Shown piece by piece: positions 1-6,690 of a stretch of 35,029 nt of DNA. This DNA comes from Candidatus Magnetominusculus dajiuhuensis. Its GTDB lineage: Bacteria > Nitrospirota > Thermodesulfovibrionia > Thermodesulfovibrionales > Magnetobacteriaceae. The translations under genes and the position numbers were made by a program. The notes below the pieces were generated by a model, which saw only the letters and a program-made list of their open reading frames with translations, did not search any database and was not told the DNA's origin. The stretch spans positions 1 to 35,029 of the forward strand of contig JADFXP010000025.1 in the NCBI GenBank assembly GCA_015233465.1, written 5' to 3'. Every line of letters begins with the position of its first letter. The first letter of the stretch is position 1.

Positions 1-24
1 ATTATAGATTAACATTTTTTATAT

Positions 25-52
25 TTGACTTATATTTTCAGTTTGCTATAAA
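25..52 (+). promoter_or_regulatory. Sigma-70-type promoter for the tRNA-Phe gene
   Basis: A -35-like TTGACT (25-30) and a -10-like TATAAA (47-52) are separated by 16 bp. Transcription would start near 59, about 10 bases before the tRNA 5' end, as expected for a stable RNA promoter. The call rests on consensus match and position only. Confidence 0.55.
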
Positions 53-69
53 ATACATTTCATTCATAT

Positions 70-142
70 GGGCAGTGAGCTCAGTCGGTAGAGCAGAGGC
101 CTGAAAAGCCTCGTGTCCGCAGTTCGATTCTGCGACTGCCCA
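70..142 (+). tRNA. tRNA-Phe (anticodon GAA)
   Basis: This is a complete 73-base cloverleaf. The acceptor stem pairs GGGCAGT (70-76) with ACTGCCC (135-141), followed by discriminator A at 142. The D arm is GAGC/GAGC. The anticodon stem GAGGC/GCCTC encloses the 7-base loop CTGAAAA, which gives anticodon GAA for phenylalanine. The T loop is TTCGATT within a CGCAG/CTGCG stem. The 3' CCA is not encoded. A T-rich tract (143-151) follows and may help end transcription. Confidence 0.95.
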
Positions 143-156
143 TTCTTTTTTATAAT

Positions 157-213
157 GGGTTCAAAGGGACGAGTCCCTTTGCGGGATTTTTAAGGGCAGA
201 GCCCTTAAAGGGT
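157..213 (+). repeat. Double-hairpin palindromic repeat, copy A
   Basis: Two perfect short palindromes lie in tandem. AAAGGGACGAGTCCCTTT (163-180) has an 8-bp stem. TTAAGGGC/GCCCTTAA (190-197 and 201-208) closes on loop AGA. The same paired design recurs at about 24161, 24233, 28732, 28825 and 30512. This copy lies between the tRNA and the convergent methyltransferase, reaches that gene's stop codon, and could end transcription from both sides. Confidence 0.85.
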
Positions 214-824
214 TACTTAAAAGCTATCCCCTTATACGTATAAGTCATTATCTTTGAACCTTCCATATAGAAATTTTCTAATTTCCTGATATTAAATCCT
301 GCATTTAAGATTAAATCTTTTATAGGACGGTTAATATGACAGCCACCAGCAATCATCTTGTGTATTGGATTAAAGAAATCCTGCCATTTTGTAATACTTT
401 GAATATCTGAAAGCCCATGTTCTGTAAAATGATATACTCCGTTTGGACGCAGAACGCGCTTCATCTCTAAGAGTGCCTTGTGAGGGTCAGGGATTGTGCA
501 AAGCGACCAGCTTGTTAAAACTGCATCAACGGAACTATCGTCAAGCGGAATCTCTTCTCCAGTTAATCCTACAAATTCTATAGCAATATTACATGAGGCA
601 ATTCGTTTTTGAGCAAGTCTTTTTCCTGTCATTGACGGCTCAAGGGCTAATATCTTTATTACCTCCTTTGGATAATAAGGAAGATTTAATCCTGAGCCAA
701 ATCCAACCTCTAATATCTCCCCTGATAATCCTTTTAATGAATCTCTTCTTTGCACACTTAATTCTTCACGGCTCATTACCTTGTCAATTATTCTTGGTAA
801 AATGTGATCTGAATATATTCCCAT
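213..824 (-). CDS. Class I SAM-dependent methyltransferase (UbiE/METTL7-like)
   Basis: The 203-residue protein has a Rossmann-type SAM-binding core. Motif I is EILEVGFGSGLNLPYYP near residues 37-53. An acidic residue follows at the end of strand 2 (ALEPS), and later motifs include DAVLTSWSLCTIPD and a post-motif region with VLRPNGVYHFTEHG. These match the UbiE/COQ5 and METTL7-like superfamily. The substrate cannot be told from the sequence. The start is ATG at 824, with a purine-rich GAGAGG about nine bases upstream. The gene stands alone, convergent with the tRNA, and its stop codon touches repeat copy A. Confidence 0.8.
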   Translation of the reverse strand: MGIYSDHILPRIIDKVMSREELSVQRRDSLKGLSGEILEVGFGSGLNLPYYPKEVIKILALEPSMTGKRLAQKRIASCNIAIEFVGLTGEEIPLDDSSVDAVLTSWSLCTIPDPHKALLEMKRVLRPNGVYHFTEHGLSDIQSITKWQDFFNPIHKMIAGGCHINRPIKDLILNAGFNIRKLENFYMEGSKIMTYTYKGIAFK

Positions 825-893
825 GAAATTAGGCCTCTCTAAGATTTATTTTAGAAAAAATTAATTATTTAATAAAATTATACCGAAAAAAGG

Positions 894-899
894 TATAAT
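894..899 (+). promoter_or_regulatory. Possible -10 element upstream of trpD
   Basis: A perfect TATAAT (894-899) lies about 65 bp before the preferred trpD start. No good -35 is visible at the usual distance in this very AT-rich stretch, so the call is weak. Confidence 0.3.
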
Positions 900-962
900 A
901 TTCAAAGTTATAATTTTATGAATGTATTCAGTATTATTTGCCTTAGCAGCACGGAGGTATAT

Positions 963-1973
963 GTGATTAAAGATGCCATTAATGCAATTGTACATGGAAA
1001 TAATTTAAACATCGGTGAAATGACCGAATGTATGACTGAAATAATGAGCGGGAATGCCTCTGATGCTCAAATCGGCGCATTTATTACCGCTTTAAGAATA
1101 AAGGGTGAAACAGTTGATGAAATAGTAGCTGCTGCTCGTATTATGAGGCAGAAGGCAACTACCATAAAAGCCCCTGACGGCGCAATTGATACCTGCGGCA
1201 CAGGCGGGGATAATTCTCATACATTTAATATCTCAACTACTTCAGCAATTGTTATTGCAGCATGCGGAATTCCTGTTGCAAAACATGGCAATCGTTCTGT
1301 CTCAAGCAAATCAGGAAGCGCAGACCTGCTTGAAGCGCTTGGTGTAAAGATTGACCTTCGTCCAGAGAAGGTTGAAAAATGTCTCTTTGAAACTGGGTTT
1401 GGATTTTTATTTGCCCCATTATTTCATCCAGCAATGAGATTTGCCATAGGCCCAAGACGCGAGATTGCAATCAGAACCATTTTTAACATATTAGGCCCAA
1501 TTTCAAACCCAGCAGGCGCTAAAAGACAGCTTGTAGGCGTATATTCTGAGAAACTTACAGAACCCCTTGCATTAGTTCTTGGTACTTTGGGCGCTGAAGA
1601 TGTAATGGTTGTGCATGGAATGGACGGAATTGATGAGATTACTATAACTGCAGGTACTAAGGTTTCAAGGTTTATTCACGGGAGAGTGGAAAATAGTTTT
1701 ATGGCTCCAGAGGATTTTGGCATGAAAAAAGGTTCTCCAACTAGAATTCTAGGTGGAGACGCAAAGGCAAATGCTGAATTTACCCTGAGCGTGCTTAATG
1801 GTGAAAAAGGTGTTATGAGAGATATTGTGGTAATTAATTCCGCAGTAGGCGTAATGCTCGGCGGTAAGACTAATGATAAAAAAACTGCTGTAAAGATAGT
1901 TCAAGAGGCAATAGATTCTGGTGCTGCTATCAATAAACTTAAAGAAATTATAAAAATTAGCAATGCCCTTTAA
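963..1973 (+). CDS. trpD: Anthranilate phosphoribosyltransferase
   Basis: TrpD joins anthranilate to PRPP in the second step of tryptophan synthesis. The PRPP-binding GTGGD is at residues 79-83 with NISTTSA after it, and the family's KHGNRSVSSKSGSAD stretch and a GPRREIAIRTIFNILGP segment are present. An upstream in-frame ATG at 918 would add 15 residues. The GTG at 963 is preferred because GGAGG (953-957) sits five bases before it and the resulting 336-residue protein begins like other TrpD proteins. No other trp gene is nearby. It leads an operon with LPS genes, with a 23-bp gap to the next gene. Confidence 0.92.
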   Translation: MIKDAINAIVHGNNLNIGEMTECMTEIMSGNASDAQIGAFITALRIKGETVDEIVAAARIMRQKATTIKAPDGAIDTCGTGGDNSHTFNISTTSAIVIAACGIPVAKHGNRSVSSKSGSADLLEALGVKIDLRPEKVEKCLFETGFGFLFAPLFHPAMRFAIGPRREIAIRTIFNILGPISNPAGAKRQLVGVYSEKLTEPLALVLGTLGAEDVMVVHGMDGIDEITITAGTKVSRFIHGRVENSFMAPEDFGMKKGSPTRILGGDAKANAEFTLSVLNGEKGVMRDIVVINSAVGVMLGGKTNDKKTAVKIVQEAIDSGAAINKLKEIIKISNAL

Positions 1974-1996
1974 ACTGAAATAATGGAGAGTTATTT

Positions 1997-3091
1997 ATGA
2001 TTCCAATGCTTGATCTCAAAAAAGAATTTATTGAAATGCAAGATGAGATGATAAATGCAGTTACTGATGTTTTAAAAAGCGCTAGATATATACTTGGACC
2101 TAATTGTACAGAACTAGAAGAAAAAATCTCCGCATATAATGGAGTTAAACATGCTGTAGCACTCGCCTCTGGCACAGATGCCTTGATATTAAGTCTAAAG
2201 GCTCTTGGAATTGGCACTGGAGATGAGGTAATTACAACTCCATTTACGTTTTTTGCAACCGTTGAAAGCATAGTAACCTGCGGTGCTGTTCCAGTATTTG
2301 CAGATATTGACAATGTTACTATGAATATTACACCAGAAGGCATTTTAAACAAAATCACTAATAAAACAAAGGCAATAATCCCTGTTCATATATTTGGAAC
2401 CCCATGTAATATGCCTGAAATCATGAAGATTGCTAAGCAAAAAAATCTATATGTAGTTGAAGACTGCGCCCAATCATTTGGGGCAGAGATAGATTCTATT
2501 AAAACCGGCGCATTTGGCGATACAGGATGTTTTAGCTTCTATCCAAGTAAAAATCTTGGAGCTTTTGGCGATGGAGGCATGGTTATAACCAATAATTCAA
2601 AGATCAAAGATGATCTTGTATCACTAAGAAATCATGGATCTAAGATAACATATGTACACGATAAAGTTGGTTTTAACAGTAGGCTTGACGATATTCAGGC
2701 TGCAATTTTATTGGTTAAATTCAAAAAAATTGATATTATGAATAAATTAAGATATGAAAATGCGTTCTATTATAATAGTCTTTTAAGCGGCGCTGTAGTA
2801 TGTCCAAGTCTGCCTGAAAACACTAAATGCGTATTTCATCAATATACCATTCGCTCAAAAAATAGGGATAAAATCAAAGAAACCCTTGAGAAAAATGGTA
2901 TTGCCTCAGTAGTTTATTACCCGCTTCCTATGCACATGCAGCCTGCCCTCAGTGGATATGGATATAACAAAGGCGATCTGCCGATAGCTGAAAAGACTGC
3001 ATTAGAAGTTCTTTCTCTTCCAATATATCCCGGATTAACTAAGGCTGAAATGAAACAGATAGCTGATATAATAATCAGCTGCGTTAAATAA
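1997..3091 (+). CDS. DegT/DnrJ/EryC1/StrS family PLP-dependent sugar aminotransferase
   Basis: The 364-residue protein is a full-length nucleotide-sugar aminotransferase. The Schiff-base lysine is K185 in FSFYPSKNLGAFGDGG. The cofactor-binding aspartate is in VVEDCAQSFGAE (D156), and ALASGTDAL (near 55-63) fits the phosphate-binding loop. The family aminates keto-sugars bound to UDP or dTDP. Because lpxB and kdtA follow at once, an LPS-related substrate is likely. A GnnB-like role (making 2,3-diamino sugar for lipid A) is one option, but the oxidoreductase partner GnnA is not in the window. GGAGAG sits eight bases before ATG 1997. Confidence 0.85.
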   Translation: MIPMLDLKKEFIEMQDEMINAVTDVLKSARYILGPNCTELEEKISAYNGVKHAVALASGTDALILSLKALGIGTGDEVITTPFTFFATVESIVTCGAVPVFADIDNVTMNITPEGILNKITNKTKAIIPVHIFGTPCNMPEIMKIAKQKNLYVVEDCAQSFGAEIDSIKTGAFGDTGCFSFYPSKNLGAFGDGGMVITNNSKIKDDLVSLRNHGSKITYVHDKVGFNSRLDDIQAAILLVKFKKIDIMNKLRYENAFYYNSLLSGAVVCPSLPENTKCVFHQYTIRSKNRDKIKETLEKNGIASVVYYPLPMHMQPALSGYGYNKGDLPIAEKTALEVLSLPIYPGLTKAEMKQIADIIISCVK

Positions 3092-3095
3092 ATCT

Positions 3096-4226
3096 GTGAA
3101 TCATATAATGATAATATCAGGCGAGGCATCAGGGGAATTGTATGGTTCTTTACTTGCCACAGAGCTTAAAAAACGTCAGCCAGAGATAATACTTACAGGG
3201 GTAGGCGGGGAGAGGATGGAAAAGGCTGGTGTTAAGGTAATCTCAAAGATAAGCGGGACAATAGGTTTTATAGAGGCTCTTTCAAGTGCTAAACAATTAA
3301 TAGATACTTATAGACTAATCAAAAAAATGTTCAAAACAAACAGGCCTGATTTAATTGTATTGATAGATTTTCCTGATTTTAATCTAATGGTAGCAAAGAC
3401 TGCAAAGGCAATGGGTATAAAGGTTTTATATTACGTAAGTCCTCAGGTTTGGTTATGGAGGAGCGGCAGGGTCAATAAAATAGCAAGATTATGTGACCGC
3501 ATAGCAGTTATTTTGCCATTTGAAGAAGCGATATATAAGGATGCAAATATTCCATGTAAATTTGTAGGACATCCAGTTATGGAGGAGATTCAATCATTTG
3601 ATCTTAATATTGATGGTTTAAAGAAAGAATTTTCTTTAGACCTAAATCGTCCAGTTTGCGCTATACTTCCAGGCAGCAGACACTCAGAAATGGACAAACA
3701 TCTCCCTATACTTGCAGATACCTTAGATATTTTAAGCAATAAATATCCAGATCTGCAATTTATAATGCCACTTGCCTCAGCTATTAATTGGGACAAATAT
3801 TCAACCATCATCAGTAGGATGTCTAACGCAGGCGCGTTGATGGTAAAAGACAGGGCGGTAGAAGTGCTTAGCGTATCTGATATTGCGCTTGTTGCCTCAG
3901 GAACAGCAACCTTGCAAACTGCATTATTAAGTGTTCCAATGGTGATATTTTATAAGGTTTCACCCTTGTCATTTTTTATTGGGACGCTTATCATGAAGAT
4001 TATGCCTATAGGCCTTCCAAATATCCTTGCAGGCAGATTGATTGTGCCTGAATTATTGCAAGAGACTATGAACGTTTCAGAATTGGTTAATGCCTTTGAA
4101 GAAATATATAATAATAGTGAGAAAAAAAAGGCAATGTCCGAATCTTTATTAGCCATAAGAGAGTTATTTATAGGCAAAAATCCATCTCAAGAAGCAGCCT
4201 CTATGATTATGGATATGCTCAAATGA
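3096..4226 (+). CDS. lpxB: Lipid-A-disaccharide synthase
   Basis: LpxB is a GT19 enzyme that condenses UDP-diacylglucosamine with lipid X to form the lipid A disaccharide at the inner membrane. The 376-residue product shows MIISGEASGELYG at the N-terminus, YYVSPQVWLWRSGRV, FVGHPVMEE, AILPGSRHSEM and LVASGTATLQTALL, all LpxB hallmarks. The start is GTG at 3096, four bases after the previous stop, which gives the usual N-terminal length; ATG 3108 is an alternative. There is no clear ribosome site, so translational coupling is likely. It overlaps kdtA by four bases. Confidence 0.93.
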   Translation: MNHIMIISGEASGELYGSLLATELKKRQPEIILTGVGGERMEKAGVKVISKISGTIGFIEALSSAKQLIDTYRLIKKMFKTNRPDLIVLIDFPDFNLMVAKTAKAMGIKVLYYVSPQVWLWRSGRVNKIARLCDRIAVILPFEEAIYKDANIPCKFVGHPVMEEIQSFDLNIDGLKKEFSLDLNRPVCAILPGSRHSEMDKHLPILADTLDILSNKYPDLQFIMPLASAINWDKYSTIISRMSNAGALMVKDRAVEVLSVSDIALVASGTATLQTALLSVPMVIFYKVSPLSFFIGTLIMKIMPIGLPNILAGRLIVPELLQETMNVSELVNAFEEIYNNSEKKKAMSESLLAIRELFIGKNPSQEAASMIMDMLK

Positions 4227-5479
4227 CCTTTTTATATTACGCTGTATATTATATTTTATTGTTATTATTTTTTATTCCTCAATATCTTAAAAGACCTTAT
4301 GCACTGCGTTTGATATGGTTTAGAGAACGATTGGGTTTTTATCCTAAGGGCAATACCGCCATAAATAATGGAAAAAAAATATGGATTCACGCCGTATCTG
4401 TCGGAGAGGTAATATCCTGCGTTCCGCTTATAAATAAATTAAGATCCGAAGTTACACGCTCTTTAACGCTATCTGTAGTAACTGATACTGGCAGAGATGT
4501 TGCTTATAAAAAATTTCCAATTGGAATTAATATCAGATATATTCCATTTGATCTGCCGTTTGCCATAAATCGTGCTATCAAGATTGAACGTCCTGATATA
4601 TTTATAATTATTGAGACAGAGATCTGGCCTGGAATCATAACCTGTATGAATAAGGCAGGAGTGCCAATCTTGATCTTAAACGGAAGAATATCTGAAAAAT
4701 CATTTAAAGGTTATAAGAGATTAAGGTTTTATTTGAAGGGAATTCTCTCAAAGATAACATTTTTTGGTGTGCAAAGCGATATTTATAGGGATAGGATTAT
4801 TGAATTAGGGGCACCAGCTAATAAAGTTGAGACGATTGGAAATTTCAAGTTTGACACTGCCCCGCATTCTAATATTCCAGAGTGGACTAAGATATTAAAG
4901 GGGCAGATAATAGTCGCTGGTTCTACCCATAAATTAGAAGAAGCGATAGTTCTAAAGGCATTTATTGAATTAAAAAAAGAGTTCAAAGATCTGACATTAA
5001 TATTGGCTCCGCGACATCCTGAGAGGTTTAAAGAGGTTGAAGTCTTGATTTCTCAATTATCTCTAAATTATCAGAAAAGAAGCGATATAAAAGAGGGCAG
5101 TGACATCGTATTATTAGATACAATAGGCGAATTGGCATTAATATATGGCGCCTCTGATGTATGTATACTTGGAGGGAGTTTTGTGCCAATTGGGGGTCAT
5201 AATCTGTTGGAACCAGCATCATGGGGAAAGCCAGTAATCTGCGGGCGATATATGGATAATTTTCCAATGACTGACGAATTTGTGACAGGCGGGGCAGTTT
5301 GGCTTGTTGAGAGCGATATGTTAGTACAGAAGATTTCAATCCTGCTTTTAGATAACGCATTGAGAGAAAAGATGGGGAAGGCGGCATTAGAATTATTCAA
5401 TAAAAACTCTGGAGCTGTAAGTAGAGCGGTTAAGGCTATTGAAAAAGAAACTGAAAAGTTAAAAGTGGAAGGCATTTAA
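4223..5479 (+). CDS. kdtA: 3-deoxy-D-manno-octulosonic acid (Kdo) transferase
   Basis: This 418-residue GT30 enzyme adds Kdo to lipid IVA. An N-terminal membrane segment (FLYYAVYYILLLLFFIPQYL) is followed by family motifs IWIHAVSVGEV, IETEIWPG and LGGSFVPIGGHNLLEPASWG. The ATGA overlap with lpxB (4223-4226) shows a tight operon. The last codons (KLKVEGI) and the stop fall inside a short dispersed repeat that is also found after the Rieske gene near 17043, so this C-terminus was probably shaped by repeat insertion or recombination. Confidence 0.93.
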   Translation: MTFLYYAVYYILLLLFFIPQYLKRPYALRLIWFRERLGFYPKGNTAINNGKKIWIHAVSVGEVISCVPLINKLRSEVTRSLTLSVVTDTGRDVAYKKFPIGINIRYIPFDLPFAINRAIKIERPDIFIIIETEIWPGIITCMNKAGVPILILNGRISEKSFKGYKRLRFYLKGILSKITFFGVQSDIYRDRIIELGAPANKVETIGNFKFDTAPHSNIPEWTKILKGQIIVAGSTHKLEEAIVLKAFIELKKEFKDLTLILAPRHPERFKEVEVLISQLSLNYQKRSDIKEGSDIVLLDTIGELALIYGASDVCILGGSFVPIGGHNLLEPASWGKPVICGRYMDNFPMTDEFVTGGAVWLVESDMLVQKISILLLDNALREKMGKAALELFNKNSGAVSRAVKAIEKETEKLKVEGI

Positions 5480-5555
5480 ATATAAATTTTTTATTAACTG
5501 TAATTAGCTATTAATTATTACCTTATAACTTGTATCATATATATACATATTGGAA

Positions 5556-5624
5556 CGTAGGGGCTGCCCTGTTTTAGGTTGAATCTTACATGTAATCAGG
5601 GTAACTACAAGGGTTACCCCTACG
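5556..5624. repeat. Inverted repeat (MITE-like small palindromic element)
   Basis: Outer arms CGTAGGGG (5556-5563) and CCCCTACG (5617-5624) pair perfectly. Inner arms CCCTG (5567-5571) and CAGGG (5597-5601) add a second stem. The 69-bp element makes up most of the gap between kdtA and rlmB, so it may also stop transcription. It differs in sequence from the double-hairpin repeat family. Confidence 0.65.
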
Positions 5625-5653
5625 AAATACGGTTATAATAAACTACTAAAAAA

Positions 5654-6406
5654 ATGAAAGATAAAAACGACTGGATTTATGGCATAAATACTGTAACTGA
5701 GGTATTAACTGCAGGTAAGCGGGAGATAAAATCTCTTTATGTCGTTGAAAATACCAGAAACAAAAGGATAAAGTCAGTTATAGATTTAGCTAGAGCGAAG
5801 GGATTAACTGTAAAGACGGTTGACGCGGGTTTTTTTCATCGTTTTCCAAGCGCTGTACATCAAGGGATCTGCGCTAGCTGTGTTTCAAAAAATCTGCTTA
5901 GTATTGATGACCTTTATTCTCACGCTATAAAAGAAACAAAAACGCCGTGTTTTCTCCTTCTTGATCAGATAACAGACCCCAGAAATTTAGGTGCAATCTT
6001 AAGGACAGCGGATTGCGGCGGGGTTAATGGAGTAATCATTCCTGAATTTAATTCATCTGGCATTACCCCAATAGTAGAGAAGGCTTCTTCAGGGGCTTCT
6101 GAATATATACATATCTGCATGGTTACAAATATAAAACATGCGATAAAATTTATGAAGGATATTGGAATCTTGGTGATTGGAGCTGATGCAGAGGGTGAGA
6201 CATTGTTATGGGATCAAAGACTTGATAGTTCTTGCGCAATAGTGCTTGGCTCTGAAGGCAAGGGATTGAGGAAAACAGTAAGGGAGAGTTGCGATGTGCT
6301 TGTGCGGCTGCCGATGATTGGACATGTGAATTCGTTAAATGTATCAGTGGCAGCAGGAATATTTATATTCGAGCGAAATAGACAATCTTTGAAAAATAAA
6401 GTGTGA
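5654..6406 (+). CDS. rlmB: TrmH/SpoU-family 23S rRNA 2'-O-ribose methyltransferase (RlmB-like)
   Basis: The 250-residue protein has an N-terminal substrate-binding domain (WIYGINTVTEVL, residues 7-18) and a SPOUT knot domain. The three knot motifs are present: DPRNLGAILRTAD with N111 and R117, IVLGSEGKGL with E201, and LPMIGHVNSLNVSVAAG with N226 and N229. The length and N-terminal domain match RlmB, which methylates G2251 of 23S rRNA, but other TrmH members cannot be excluded. ATG 5654 follows an A-rich tract with no strong ribosome site. Confidence 0.85.
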   Translation: MKDKNDWIYGINTVTEVLTAGKREIKSLYVVENTRNKRIKSVIDLARAKGLTVKTVDAGFFHRFPSAVHQGICASCVSKNLLSIDDLYSHAIKETKTPCFLLLDQITDPRNLGAILRTADCGGVNGVIIPEFNSSGITPIVEKASSGASEYIHICMVTNIKHAIKFMKDIGILVIGADAEGETLLWDQRLDSSCAIVLGSEGKGLRKTVRESCDVLVRLPMIGHVNSLNVSVAAGIFIFERNRQSLKNKV

Positions 6407-6506
6407 TGATTTTTTTTGGAAATAATATTTTTAATTGGACAAAAGCCTAATTTATGTGTTAATCTAAAAATGCAACGTTATAGAGAGTATTGAATAACTC
6501 TAATTA

Positions 6507-6535
6507 TTGATCTATGTCAACGGTAAAGATGTATA
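6507..6535 (+). promoter_or_regulatory. Candidate promoter overlapping an FNR-like dyad
   Basis: TTGATC (6507-6512) and TGTATA (6530-6535) are 17 bp apart and lie upstream of the small ORF and the helicase gene. The -35 overlaps TTGATctatGTCAA (6507-6520), one mismatch from the FNR/CRP-family TTGAT-N4-ATCAA pattern. This may be chance in AT-rich DNA. Confidence 0.3.
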
Positions 6536-6564
6536 TAACCGTACTACTCCTTTGAGGTGATATT

Positions 6565-6690
6565 ATGAAAGGTAATTTAAAGGGTATAGTCATGAAAACC
6601 CCCGTGAAAAAAAATATTCAAACTTTAGAATGTTTTAGTCCTGTCTCAGTTGGAGAGCGTATTTCATGCAGAGAGATCAGCATATGTTAA
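6565..6690 (+). CDS. Small hypothetical protein or leader ORF (41 aa)
   Basis: This 41-codon frame begins at ATG 6565 behind GAGGTGA (6554-6560), one of the best ribosome-site matches in the window. It ends with TAA at 6688-6690, inside the first codons of the helicase gene. The product is short and basic, has three cysteines (as in TLECFSPVSVG) and matches no family I know. The overlap suggests coupled translation of the helicase. It could also be a fortuitous frame. Confidence 0.35.
   Translation: MKGNLKGIVMKTPVKKNIQTLECFSPVSVGERISCREISIC

Noticed and set aside
143..151. Intrinsic terminator directly after the tRNA
   Set aside because: The T-rich tract has no separate GC hairpin before it other than the tRNA itself; repeat copy A just downstream is the better candidate.
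918..962. ATG 918 as the trpD start
   Set aside because: The extra 15 residues do not look like TrpD, and the strong GGAGG at 953-957 points to GTG 963.
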